Origin: Mycoplasmopsis anatis
Lineage (GTDB): Bacteria > Bacillota_I > Bacilli_A > Mycoplasmatales > Metamycoplasmataceae
Reading direction: 5' to 3'
DNA: 64,000 nt
NCBI RefSeq assembly: GCF_900660655.1
Contig: NZ_LR215035.1
Location: 806,001-870,000, forward strand
Shown: positions 19,201 through 30,467 of the stretch, piece by piece
How positions within the stretch are numbered: position 1 is the first letter of the stretch
How the letters are laid out: every line of letters starts with the position of its first letter
Program-made: the position numbers and the translations under genes
Notes under the pieces: generated by a model
Database searches by the model: none
Seen by the model: only the letters and a program-made list of their open reading frames with translations
Told to the model about the DNA's origin: nothing

Positions 19201-19272
19201 AGAACTACAACATTAGAATATGCATTAGAACGTGCAAAAAAGCAAAAGTTAGAAATAGATAACAAAGCTTAG
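16228..19272 (+). CDS. large coiled-coil surface protein with internal repeats
   Basis: A 1014-residue protein with three UGA Trp codons in its second half. The N-terminus is basic (REKQNDRVRRKKK), then comes a hydrophobic stretch ending in VTVAC. This may be a weak lipobox (Cys about residue 32) or a signal anchor. The rest is Lys/Glu/Asn-rich and predicted coiled coil. Two tandem modules of about 164 residues span roughly 202-365 and 366-530; both contain LKNELDQAFSKLPTPEEIKD. The plan resembles the long, repeat-bearing coiled-coil membrane proteins (Lmp-like) of M. hominis relatives, an unverified comparison. AGGAG at 16216 supports the start. Adhesion or host interaction is a guess. Confidence 0.85.
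17155..17241 (+). repeat. 87-bp intragenic repeat, copy 1
   Basis: Identical to 17650-17736 except for one base (TCAGAA against TTAGAA). It encodes DLKNELDQAFSKLPTPEEIK and the residues after it. The flanking parts of the two modules are much more diverged. Confidence 0.9.
17650..17736 (+). repeat. 87-bp intragenic repeat, copy 2
   Basis: Second copy of the block at 17155-17241, offset 495 bp and in the same frame; one mismatch in 87. Confidence 0.9.
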
Positions 19273-19336
19273 TTAATTTATTAGTTATGAATATAGAATC
19301 TAAATTAATTTTTAACACAAAATTTCATAAAAAAAA

Positions 19337-19369
19337 TTAAGACATCAAAGTAAGTTACTTTGGTGTTTT
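19337..19369 (+). repeat. 33-bp direct repeat, right copy; also hairpin terminator
   Basis: TTAAGACATCA, AAGTAAG, TTACTTTGGTGTTTT. It matches the left copy at 16043-16075 outside the 7 central bases. Here the copy is self-complementary (ACATCAAAGTAA with TTACTTTGGTGT) and can terminate the surface protein transcript. Confidence 0.7.
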
Positions 19370-19387
19370 AATTAATTTAAGCTGATT

Positions 19388-19417
19388 AAAAAAAAAAAAA
19401 AAAACGCCTCTTGCGTT
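19388..19417 (-). terminator. tRNA operon terminator with 17-A/T tract
   Basis: On the minus strand AACGC-AAGAG-GCGTT is followed by 17 U (plus-strand A run 19388-19404). It ends the Asn-Glu-Val-Thr tRNA transcript. Confidence 0.8.
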
Positions 19418-19419
19418 CT

Positions 19420-19495
<76 letters not shown>

Positions 19496-19496
19496 G

Positions 19497-19572
19497 TGGT
19501 GGAAGATAAGGGACTCGAACCCATGACATTTGCCTTGTAAGGGCAACGCTCTCCCAACTGAGCTAATCTTCC
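19497..19572 (-). tRNA. tRNA-Val (UAC)
   Basis: 76 nt with encoded CCA. Acceptor GGAAGAT/ATCTTCC. Anticodon loop CTTACAA closed by TTGCC/GGCAA. Confidence 0.96.
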
Positions 19573-19574
19573 AA

Positions 19575-19650
19575 TGGCAGTCTGTACGGGGATCGAACCC
19601 GTGTATGCATGGATGAAAACCATGTGTGTTAACCGCTTCACCAACAGACC
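19575..19650 (-). tRNA. tRNA-Glu (UUC)
   Basis: 76 nt with encoded CCA. Anticodon loop TTTTCAT closed by CATGG/CCATG. Acceptor starts GGTCTGT with a G-U first pair. Confidence 0.95.
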
Positions 19651-19658
19651 AAATATAA

Positions 19659-19733
19659 TGGCGCCGATTATTGGGATTGAACCAACGACCAACTGGTTAA
19701 CAGCCAGCTGCTCTACCGCTGAGCTAAATCGGC
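19659..19733 (-). tRNA. tRNA-Asn (GUU)
   Basis: 75 nt with encoded CCA. Acceptor GCCGATT/AATCGGC. Anticodon loop CTGTTAA closed by GCTGG/CCAGT. First gene of the cluster. Confidence 0.95.
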
Positions 19734-19860
19734 ACTTTTTATTGCACGTTGCTGTGCTTTAATATTTTAACACATTTAAGCAAAATCCAAACAATTTTTA
19801 AATATTTTTTTGATTAAATTTTGTTTGTGTTAATTGAGTAAATTATATACTAAAAAATAA

Positions 19861-20445
19861 TTATTCAACATCTTTTGATATAAATAAAACAGATTTATTA
19901 AAACTATATAGTTTTTCCTTCACAATATTCATACCATTTGGTATTATAATCATATTTCTATTATCAGTTTCAATAATTACATTACCATTTTTATTTAATA
20001 AACTTTTTTTATTAATTAATTCTAAACATTTATTGATCAATTCATAATCTTTAAATGGTGCATCCATAAAAATAAAGTCAAAAGTTTGATTATTCTTCAA
20101 CAAATAATCATAACAATCAGTTAGAACAACTGAAGCATTATCGATTTTTAATTTATTTAAATTATTATTAATAATTTTATACGCTTCTTTATCTTTTTCT
20201 AAACCAATAGCATATTTAGCTCCGCGGGAAACAGCTTCAATAATTCAAGCACCACTTCCGGTAAATAAATCTAACACTACTGAGTTTTCTAATTCAAAAT
20301 GAATACTAGAAAAAATCGCCTCGCGCACTTTCTCAATAGTTGGCCTTGTTGTTTCTCAACTTGGTCTATCAATATAGTGATTTCTATACTTTCCTGAAAT
20401 TATTCTAAGTCGATTAATGACTACTTTTTCTTTTTTATTTTTCAT
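19861..20445 (-). CDS. rsmD: 16S rRNA (guanine-966-N2)-methyltransferase RsmD
   Basis: SAM-dependent methyltransferase of 194 residues. RIISGKYRN and TRPTIEKVREAIF near the N-terminus are RsmD hallmarks. VLDLFTGSGAWIIEAVSRGA is the SAM-binding motif I, with UGA as Trp. The catalytic motif IV reads FMDAPFKDY in place of the usual (D/N)PPY, so it is slightly diverged. The -10 box TATAAT (plus-strand 20453-20458) ends 7 nt before the ATG and no ribosome binding site is present. Confidence 0.88.
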
Positions 20446-20547
20446 ACAAAGAATTATAAAACTAATTAAAATAAATAATCCTAATATTTAATTCTTAAAT
20501 TTAAAATATAAAAATCATATGTTTTCACACATGAAAATTAATTGGAA

Positions 20548-21825
20548 TTAATCGTATCTTTTAAGAAATCTGATTTTTTTAGCATAATTAAGATAATCAT
20601 TAGTAAACTCTTCTCAAGTTGTTACCTTTAAAATCAGCTTAGAAAGCATTTTAACATCAGATTGGGCATTATGATGTATCCCTTGGATATTAAAGTGCTC
20701 ACATAAACTTTCTAAATTTCATTTTTGTAAGGTTGGTAACTTGTTTCTAAAATAAGTTAATGTATCAAAGATTATCATATTAGGTACTTCGATACCCCTT
20801 AATTTTAATTCATTTGCTAATACAGCGGCATCAAAAGGAGCATCATGAGCAACAAAAATATAATCTTCAGTGAAAAATTCAGATATTTTAGATCAATGAT
20901 AATCTAATGTTTTTGCCTTTAACAAGTCTGATTCAGACACATTGGCTGCATTATATGAAAATGGATTAATTTTTTCTCTATTTGGTTTAAGATAAAAATT
21001 AAATGATTTAAAATATTTGTAATTTTTCACAACTAGAAAAGAAATTTGCACCGGATTATTTCTTGAATCTCAAGTTTCGAAGTCAATAATAACAAAGTTG
21101 GCTGGTAAATTACATCTTAAGTTCATAAATTCTTTAATCGTATATTCATATTTATTTGATAATTTGGAATTATCTTTGCTCTTTATTACATGTTTTGATA
21201 ATTTTTGCTTTGTTTTAGTTTTTACTATACTTAAATTGTAGTTTAAGTTTGGATTTATTAAATTAGTTATTGTATCAATGTTGTAACTTTTAATGTTTAC
21301 GACATTATTTCCAAGACACTTTTGGATAAACTCTTCATCATTTATTTCAGTTAATTTATTATTTGTTATATACTCAAAAATCATTTCAATGATTTTCTTT
21401 GTATTTTCTACACTCACTTTTAATTCAATTGCTGAATTATTTTTGATGTTATACAATACATATGAAAATTTAGCATATTTCTTGTTTTCTTGACATAGTA
21501 AATATTTATAGAAAATCAATTGAAGAATATGTTCTGTAGATAATTCGTTTACAAATTTAAGTTCATATACAATTTTCTTTCTTTTATCAATTTTGTCAAT
21601 TTTACCTAAAATTAGGGTATCATTAATTTTAGTTGTTACCAAATATTCAAGTAATTTAGTGTTCTTAATAACTTTTTTAAGAATTTTAACAACTTCATCA
21701 ATTATCACTTTAGTTAGAAACCCACAATCTTCATGTTTAATTTGCATCATGGATACTTTATCCTGTGTTAGTATCCAATTAAACACAAATGATATGTAAC
21801 TCAAATCATTAACTGATGCGTTTTT
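20548..21825 (-). CDS. RecB-like nuclease plus DnaQ-type 3'-5' exonuclease (detached C-terminal part)
   Basis: Open frame of about 425 codons without a convincing start codon or ribosome binding site; it opens at an A7 run (21821-21827) in the -1 frame of the helicase gene. The first half has ILGKIDKIDKRKKIVYELKF...LQLIFYKYLL, the GxxD...ExK...QxxxY pattern of RecB/PD-(D/E)XK nucleases. The second half is a DEDDh exonuclease: VIIDFET (DxE), FVAHDAPFDA (Asp) and HHNAQSDVKML (His, Asp). A -1 shift, or one extra A, would fuse it in frame to the UvrD helicase upstream. Read as one gene the product would be about 960 residues with helicase, nuclease and exonuclease. It is either a frameshifted gene or a sequencing error at the homopolymer. 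Confidence 0.6.
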
Positions 21826-23437
21826 TTAATAACTTTATGTATTAACGAATTAAAATAATATTTATTAGATAGAATATATCTAACAAAATATGAATTATTG
21901 AATATCATATTAATTTTTAGGAGCTTATTGAATTCTCTTTTAAATTTTCTTCTTTTCTTAAGTGCTAAAAATATAGTCGATAATGAACTTCCTATTATTG
22001 TTTGCACTTCTTCATAAATTCTTTTAGACGATGAAGATAGTTCAATTTTGTAAGGAATTTCTCTGAAAATTTCAATTTCATTTTTATTTAATTTTAGAAA
22101 GTTTTCATATATTTTATAATCAAACATTTCCTTAGCTTTTTCAATAATGGAAAGTGGTAAAAATTTAACCATATCGGTAACAATTGCAAATTGTTTATTG
22201 ATATCTATATTAGTTTTATTCATAATTTTTATATTGTTATAAATAGTTAAATTCATTTCTTCGACGTAACTCGACGAATTAAGTCATTTTTTATCTATGA
22301 AATCAAAATATTCGTTTGTTATATCATGCATTATATATAATTCTGATGAGGCTCTAGTCAATGCCACATATATTTCATTATCTGGGATGCTAGTTCTTTC
22401 CTTCTTTCCAAATTTGTAGTAAGAAGCATCAAAATTAAATAGAAATACATTTTTTCTTTCCATACCTTTTGTTTGATGTATTGTAGAAATAACCAATTTG
22501 TTTTTAATTAAATCCCTATCGTTAATTCTATCTAAATCATTTTTAGTAATAAAAAAATAAATATCCTTATTATATTTTTCATTTAATATTAATTTAATAT
22601 CTTCAATCAATTGTGAAATATAAAAATTTTTAGAAATAGATGGTGCAATTATAAAAACTTCTTCCTCACCATCTTTTAATATTTTTTCAACAATCATTTC
22701 AGCTACTTGTACGTAAGAGTGACTATCATTTGAATATCAATAACAATATTTAACCTTATCTTTAACTAATTTTCTGCCTTTGCTTTCCCTAACGCTTTTA
22801 ATAATACTTTTTCCATATATTTTATTTACAAATTCACAAACTTCTTCTTTAACTCTGTAACTATTTTTTAGCTCTCTTGTAGTTCATTTATGATTATTTA
22901 TAAAAACTTTCTCAGCTAGAGTTAAATATCTTGAATCCGCTTCCATAAAACCGTATATACATTGTCTTTCGTCACCAAAAATTATTAACTGGTAGTTAGG
23001 GTTCTCCATCGCATTTAAAAATTTAGTTACGATTTCAAAATATAAAGGAGTAAAGTCCTGACATTCATCAAGTATTATCAAATCATAGTTAAGTTTATAT
23101 TTGTCACTTTCACTCAATTCTTTAGCTAATATCTTTATTAATGACTCATCATTTTTTACCAATGAATTAGTTACATAACCTGCAAAGCCATGAATAGTAT
23201 AAACATCCAAGTTTTTTACCTTATATTTAAGAGTTCTTATTCTTGTTTCATTCATTAAATGGTTATTATATGTTAGTAATAAAATTTTCTTAGTTTTAAA
23301 AAGATTTGTCAAAATAAGACCGTAGTGGTTTTACCACTACCAGCAACAGAGTTAACTTTTACATTATAACCTTGATTAATATCACTTTCAATTTTCTTAA
23401 TATCATCTGAAACAATAAAGTCACTTAAAACTTGCAT
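21768..23437 (-). pseudogene. UvrD/Rep-family helicase, frameshifted
   Basis: Superfamily 1 helicase. The start MQVLSDFIVSDDIKKIESD leads to Walker A VAGSGKTTT. The frame then breaks: a -1 shift near the T4 run (plus-strand 23311-23314) is needed to continue as LFKTKKILLLTYNN. Downstream come Walker B LIILDECQDFTP, motif III IIFGDERQCIYGF, motif IV-V ISTIHQTKGMERKNVFLFNFD and motif VI YVALTRASSELYIMHD, so all main helicase motifs exist. At the 3' end the frame runs to TAA 21768-21770. A second -1 shift at 21821-21827 would continue into the nuclease/exonuclease part. It is shorter than PcrA/UvrD and is not that protein. Two breaks argue for decay or sequence errors. Confidence 0.7.
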
Positions 23438-23594
23438 ATATTAAAGTATATCCTGTTTATAAAAAATATCTATAGAATCAGCAAATATGATTTTTATTAG
23501 GTATTTCTCACATATTTACAATATTATTTTTCTTAATTTATTTTGTAATATAATTTAAATAAATTTAACAATAAGTAAAGAGGTAATTATAAAA

Positions 23595-25541
23595 ATGAGT
23601 AATAAATTAGAAAAAAAATTAGTTGCTTCAATGCAAGGGATTGCTCTTGACTCAATTAACAAAGCAGGTCAAGGTCACATTGGTATGGCTATTGGTGCTG
23701 CTCCAATTACATACACACTTTTTGGTAAACATTTAAACATAAACCAAAATGATCCAAAATGAATTAACCGTGATAGATTCGTTTTAAGTGCCGGACATGG
23801 TTCAATGTCAATTTATTCTATTATGCACTTTTTGGGTCTTTTATCTAAACAAGACATGATGGATCATAAGCACTTACATTCAAAGACTCCATCACATCCA
23901 GAAATTGATTCAAACGACTATATTGATGCTTCAACTGGACCACTTGGTCAAGGTGTGGCTATGGCTGTTGGAATGGCACTTTCGCAAAAATATCTTCAAT
24001 CAAAATTCAATAAAGAAAACTTTGAAATTTTTAATCATGATGTTTATGCTCTTCATGGTGATGGATGTATTCAAGAAGGTGTAGCTCTTGAAGCAATTCA
24101 ACTTGCTGGTACACTTAATTTAGATCGTTTAATTTTAATTCACGATTTCAATAATATCCAAATCGATTCACATTCTGATGAAGTTAATGGAGTTAATTTA
24201 ATTGAATTTTTCAAATCACAAAATTTTGAAACATTCGTAGCAAATGTAAATGATCTTGAGTCAATCGATTTAGCAATTCAACAAGCTAAAAAAGCTAAAA
24301 AACCATCATATATCCAAGTTCATTCAGTTATTGCCGCAAACACACCAAACGCTGGAAAAAGTTCAGGACATAATGGTATTCTTAAACCTGAAGAAACACT
24401 TGAATTTAAGAAAAAAATTGGCTTAACAAACACAATTCCGTTTGAATACGATAATGATGTCTATGAATATGCACATTCACTAATGGAAAATAAAAATGTC
24501 GAATATGAAAAATGATTAAGTTTATTCGAATCATATAAATCAAAATATGAAAAAGAAGCCGAAATGATAAGTGCTATTTCTTCAAAAGAAATTAAATATG
24601 ATTTAACAGGTGTTGAATTTACTGAAACAAACGTACCAACAAGAAACTACATTAACACTATTATGAAATATATTGATAAAAACTTTGATAGTGTTGTTGG
24701 TGGTTCGGCTGACTTATCTGCAGCTACTAAAGTTGCTTTCTCTAAACAACTAAATTCTGAGTCAGGAAAAAATATTAAATACGGTATTAGAGAATTTGCT
24801 ATGGCAGCAATTAATAATGGTATTTATTTAGATATGAACCTCAAAACTGTTGACGGAACATTTTTAGCCTTTGCTGATTACATGAAGGCAGGTATTAGAC
24901 TTGGTGCCTTAATGGAAATTCCATCAATTCACGTATTTACACATGACTCATATCAAGTTGGTGGAGATGGACCGACACACCAACCATTTGATCAAATTCC
25001 AATGTTACGTGCTATGTCTAATGTTAAAGTTGTTCGTCCATGTGATGAGTTTGAAATGTTAGGAGCCTTTCAATATGGATTAAATAGCAAGAAAGATCAA
25101 ATCGCTATTATTGGATGTCGTCAAAATATCAAATCATTCAACGCTATCAAAAAAGGTTCTTTACCAGCTGCTTACGTAATTAAAAATCAAATTAGTTATG
25201 ATTTAAGTATTTTAGCTAGTGGTTCTGAAGTACAACTTGCTGTAGAAGTATCAAACTTACTTGAAGAAAAAAGAATTAAAGCTCAAGTTGTTTCAGTACC
25301 TGTTCTTCAAGACCTAGTAACAAACGAATCATTAATAAAAACATTAGGATTAAATAGCAAACCAATCTATGCAATTGAAGCAACTAGTGATTCAATGTGA
25401 TATCGTTTAGCAAAATACAATAAATTTGATGCATTTTTAGCTGAAGGATACGGTTGATCAGAAGATGGTCAAAAAGTTTATGAATTAAAAGGATTTGAAG
25501 CAAATAAACTTGTTGAAAGAATTCAAGAATTCCTTAAATAA
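23595..25541 (+). CDS. tkt: transketolase
   Basis: Thiamine-diphosphate enzyme of the non-oxidative pentose phosphate pathway, 648 residues (usual length about 660). Landmarks are GQGHIGMAIGAAP near residue 30, VLSAGHGSMS, STGPLGQGVAMAVGMAL, HGDGCIQEGV (TDP/metal binding), YGIREFAMAAI and FTHDSYQVGGDGPTHQP, which carries the catalytic His. Four or more UGA Trp codons are read through. In a cell with impaired glycolysis it would link ribose-5-phosphate and triose-phosphate pools. An AAGAGG ribosome binding site precedes the start, and a terminator follows. Confidence 0.97.
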
Positions 25542-25552
25542 TTAAAATTTTT

Positions 25553-25577
25553 AAAGTCGACTAAGGTCGATTTTTTT
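25553..25577 (+). terminator. tkt terminator
   Basis: AAAGTCGAC, loop TAAG, GTCGATTTTTTT. A 5-bp GC core extended by A-T pairs and followed by T. Confidence 0.75.
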
Positions 25578-25709
25578 ATATTCAAACATAAAATAGAATC
25601 TAATATTTCAATTATCTAAGGTAATAATTCCATTAATTTTTTTTCTGAAAATTTCAAAAATTATGAAAATGCCAGGAAATTTTAGAAAATAAAAATAATA
25701 GGAGCATAA

Positions 25710-28457
25710 ATGAAATTTAATAAACGTATTTTACTTTTTTCAAGCATGAGTATTACAGGATTATTAACCACTTTATCTGTATACTCATGCAAATTTAATG
25801 AAACAAATAACAAAAATATAAAAACACTTCAAATATTAAAAGAGGATAAACTTGAGACTAATCCATATTTTTTGGATTACTCTACAGTAATGAAAACAAA
25901 TATTGATTCTGATAATATATTGCAGTCTTCGGTTGCGGCACAACTTTTTAGAATTATTACTGTTAAATCACCAGAATATGAAAAAAATTCAAGTTATAAA
26001 TTAAAATCGTCAGGAGTTTATGCATATAAATTTGAATTAGCCGAGAAGATTATTATCGAAACTATTAACGGAACAGAAATTGAATTTAATAACGATGACT
26101 TTGAACTTATTGACAGTAATGCCGAAATATATGAAAAAGCTATAAGTTCAAATCCTAAATCAATTAACTCAAGAGCTTTTATTCAAGCGATGAATAATGC
26201 TAAAAAAATGAAGATTAAAATTAAAGACAATGTGTATTGAGTAGATTCATCAGGAGAAAAAACTAAGTATACCATCAACGCAAAAGACTTCTGATTTTCT
26301 TATTTAAGAAGTTATTATAATGGTTTTTTCCAACGTTCTTTTACCAATCAAAATGGTGATTATAGAACTTCAATACTAATAGATTTAGAAAATAAGAAAA
26401 GACTTAATGACTTATCAAATCAAAGATTTGGTACCAATTTATTCACAAATAACCAACAATTTGAAATCCATGGTATAAGTTCAAGCAAATTTATTGAGTT
26501 TGCTGACAATTTAGAACCTAAAAATGCAGTACAAGATAATTTTTTAATTTTTGAAGAAGATGAAGATTATGCGGAAGTAAAAAATTTTATGGGTTTCTTT
26601 GATTTAATGTTAGTTAATTCATTAATTTTTAGCCCGGCACCAAGTGACTTTATCAAAGAAGAGTCAAAAACTCTTAATCAAACATTCAATAAGAACGATA
26701 AAGAAATACCACTTTATGGTTATGGAATAATAAAAGAAATCGGATTGTATTTTTACGGTGTAAATGGGTGAAAACAAAATTTATATGCTGGTCCATATAT
26801 ACCTAACAAAAATGCATCAGATACAAATAAATTGGTGCTTACAAAAAATAAATACTATTATGATAAAAATTTTGTTAACTCAAAGGAAAATATTGAAAGA
26901 ATTGAATTAAAATACTCTCAAACAGATCCGATATTAAATTTTAACAAGATTAAAAATGACAACAATACACTAGTTAATCTACTTTCTTTAACACAAGAAC
27001 AACAGAAATATTTTAATTCTAACACTAAAGATTACAAATTTATTCCTTATAAAAAATACAATAAAACAACTTCAGTTGGGAACAATGCATTTAATATAAC
27101 TCCGAAACCTGATGAATTAGTTAATGTTAATTCCTCTTCAATATTAAATTCAATTGATTACAATTCAATTGCTTTTAATGATAATTTCTCCAAAATTGTT
27201 TATGGTTCTTCAATTAAAGAACTAAAGCAAGGATATCGGGGAGAATTTGATAATAAACTGTCTATATCTTCGGGTGTTTTTGAAAATAATTCAATATCAT
27301 TCCGTTCAATAATAAATGCATCAATAAATTGAAATTATGTAAAAGACTCATTAAATCTTAGCTCAGATCTTTGAATAACAAATGCAGCCCCAGATGCTAA
27401 AATAGGTGGAACAAATCAAAATACCAGCAAGTTTAAAACCCTTAGAGAAGCAAAAGAAATTGTCAATGACTTGATCGTTATTAATAATGAAGGCCAAAAA
27501 ATTGAACTGAATAAGCAAAATTCAAACCAACTTAAAAGTTCAAGTTTTAATATCTTACAAAAACATATGAAAAAATTGCTAGATCAGTTATTTAACAATA
27601 AATCCTTAGGTTTAAACAAGTCAGAAAATATAACTTGAATAATTTACAACAACCGTTTATTAAATCAAAATGAAATAAAAATGTATGAACAAATAATAGA
27701 AGTTATTAAAGAGATAGATCCAAGATTAAATCCAGTCTTTAATTATTTACCAACTCAAGTCGAAATTGACAAGGTATATGGTACATCTAATGGTACAGGT
27801 AATAATTCAACTTATCAATTTATTACTTATTCATATGAAAAAGATAGTTTAGCTCCTTATCTTGATAAAATTACCCATGCAATAGGTATGAGTCCATTTG
27901 CACTTTGATATAAATTCAGCAATCTCAAAGCTAATGATATATTAGCAATTAACTTCCCAGAAATAACTAGATTTAGCAAAATAATGAAAGAAAAATTCGA
28001 AGAAGGTTTTCTGAAATTAAATGAAATATATACTAAAGACAATGATAGTAACTTATTTAGAAAAATAAAATGAGATGATTTAAATAAGTTTAACTCATAT
28101 GAGGAAAGAAACTTATATCTTAGAGGAATTTTAAAAACAAATGAAAATAATCAAACTGGATATACCAACTACGGTTTTGGTGGTTTAGGTTATTTATGAG
28201 ACAACAATAAAAAAATATTTAAGATCGATAACATTATCGAACAGGCCAAATTTGCAAATTATTATCTAACAATAAGCACTAATGAACAATTAATCGAACT
28301 AATAAGAGAATTAAACACTTTTAGATCATTCGGTATCGACTTAGATAAAAAAATTGATTCAATTAACTTTTTAGATTACAAAATTGTAAATAAAAACTGA
28401 GTATATAACATTCCCTATAATGATGTAATTTATGTTCAAGATATCAAAATTAAATAA
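25710..28457 (+). CDS. oppA: oligopeptide ABC transporter substrate-binding lipoprotein (OppA-like)
   Basis: A 915-residue lipoprotein. The signal MKFNKRILLFSSMSITGLL is followed by a cleavage site ending VYSC (Cys about residue 27). Its size, the substrate-binding-like layout (LETNPYFLDYSTVMKTN...AKDFWFSYLRSYYNGFF, later LWITNAAPDAKIGG and MYEQIIEVIKEIDPRLNP) and the two Opp-type permeases directly downstream identify it as the OppA-type binding protein of hominis-group mycoplasmas, which are much larger than the roughly 540-residue E. coli OppA. It captures peptides at the surface for import. AGGAG precedes the start. About ten UGA Trp codons are used. It overlaps oppB by 26 bp. Confidence 0.85.
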
Positions 28458-29421
28458 AAAACATTGAATATATTTTTTACTTAAAATTTTATATTCATTT
28501 ATTTTCTTTATGATTTTGATATCGACTATATATGTCTTATTCGATATAAATTCTGTCACACCTCTTAAAATTAGCGAAATATGAAATGATTCAAGCACTT
28601 CAGAGGAAGTTTTATTAAAGATAAATAATGAATATTATCTAGAAAAATCAGTAATTTTTAGATTAATTAAATTTTGAGAACGTTTTTTCAATGGTCAATT
28701 AAGGAATTTTTCAACATTAAATGAGAAAATAGGAGTAAGCAATCAACTTTTAACTAATAATTTTAATTATTGGATTAAAATAAACAAATACTCATATTTT
28801 GTCGGTATTATTAGTTTAATTATTAGTATACCACTTGCATATACAATATCTTTTATTATGATTTTGAAAAAATATAGTTTAAGAGATTATCTACTTAACA
28901 CTATAATTTTAATGTTTTTAAGCGTCCCGCTTATTATATCTATTCCTTTTGTTAATTTAATATTAAGTTCGTTAGGGTATGACTTTAACTTTAATAAAAA
29001 TAACTTGCTAACAATGATATTACCTTTGACTAATCTAGTACTATTTAACTGCTTTAGTTTAATACAAATTTTAAGACCGGTAATGATAAATATTAGTGAG
29101 TCAAATTCATATCTGTTTTATAAGCAATTAGGTTTTAATAAACTGAAAATATTTTTTCTATTATTTTTACCACTAACTATTAGAAAATTTATGAATGCTT
29201 TACCTTTTTATATTGTTAGTATCTTTCTTTATGGTATTTATTTCGAAACTTTTTATAGCTTTCCTGGAACAATAAGTTATATTTACGGTGTAATTAGTAA
29301 TTATGAAACTGACTCAATTTGTTATTTTTTCACTACTATCATCTTAACTTTTATTGTAAGTTTTTTATTTATGGACTTCCTAATTAATCTAGTAACAGTT
29401 AAGGATAAGTATGCAAAATAA
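28432..29421 (+). CDS. oppB: oligopeptide ABC transporter permease OppB-like
   Basis: Membrane protein of 329 residues with about six TM helices: one near residue 20, then a periplasmic-type loop, then helices from about residue 120. The cytoplasmic segment FYKQLGFNKLKIFFLLFLPLTIRK has the shape of the EAA coupling loop (conserved Gly followed by PL) that contacts the ATPases. The start codon lies inside the oppA gene (26-bp overlap). It forms the translocation pore with the next gene. Confidence 0.82.
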
Positions 29422-30460
29422 AAAATTCACTCTTGCACAGCCGCATAACTTAACCCCTATGTATCATAGAAAAAGAAACTTTTTTACTGAATTAATAAAT
29501 AATAAAATTTTTATATTTTTAACAATCACACTTTTGATATTAGTAATTTTTTCACTTTGTTCCTTTATTTTTAATAATAAAGTTCCTGAAATATTATTTA
29601 AACTTGGTATTGAAAAAAACATTAAAACAACCCTAATAACTCAAAACAACATAGTTGAAATTACCTATAACCCAGAGTCAAACAGTAAAATAAAAATATT
29701 AGAAGAATATCTTATAAACAACAACATAAATTATAATATCGATAAAGAAAAGATAATTCCAATATTAAGTTTTAACATAAAAGATCTACTAAGTTACTGA
29801 GATAAATTTACTTTAGCATTAGGTTCAAATAATTCGGGTGAATCAGTTTTAATTGTTAATTTACAAAAATTCAGTTTTTCAATTTTATATGCAATATCAA
29901 TTTTTATAATTGAATTATTTTTTAGTTTACCAATTGGATGTTGAATATCAATTAATAAAAGGAGTTTTAAAATTTTAAATTCAACACTTGCATATTTAAT
30001 CTCTATACCTGACTTATTAATTTTTATGTTTATATTGGTAATGATAAAAAATTTTCTTCTTCTAACTATAATTCTGATTCTTACTGGAATTATTAGGATG
30101 ACTTATTGAACAATCCAATTTGCAATTACTGAAGTCAAAAAAGAGTATATGATAATATTAGTCAATTCAAACATGAATAAAATTTCAATAATTTATAAAC
30201 ATCTAATTCCAAAGATTGTCTCAAAAATATTAACTATATTTTCAGCTAGAATAGGTTATATTTTAGGTCTAATAAGTACAATAAATTTAATTGGTTTTCC
30301 AATACAATGAAATGTTTTGAACAACATAAGAGAATATTGAAAATTTCAAGTAGATAACATCCTGCAAGTTCTATTTCCTCTATTATATTTAAGCGTTTTT
30401 TTGATTAGTTTTAGAATTTGATGTATCGCAATCAGTAGGACAATCGATGTTACAAAATAG
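29411..30460 (+). CDS. oppC: oligopeptide ABC transporter permease OppC-like
   Basis: Membrane protein of 349 residues. An N-terminal cytoplasmic tail, one TM (IFIFLTITLLILVIFSLCSF) and a long external domain (about 60-150) are followed by a block of five TM helices. The loop VNSNMNKISIIYKHLIPKI is the EAA-like motif, and GLISTINLIGFPIQWNVL fits the end of the OppC family. It overlaps oppB by 11 bp. No oppD or oppF ATPase gene follows; the next gene is a hydrolase with its own ribosome binding site. Confidence 0.8.
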
Positions 30461-30467
30461 GAGAATT

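Noticed and set aside
16228-19272. Coiled-coil protein as an SMC or cytoskeletal protein
   Set aside because: No Walker motifs or hinge are present, and the N-terminal hydrophobic segment ending in Cys indicates a surface or membrane-anchored protein.
21821-21827. Canonical programmed -1 frameshift site in the helicase gene
   Set aside because: The A7C run resembles the A AAA AAC heptamer but is out of the required codon phase, so simple slippage or error is more likely than a classical programmed site.
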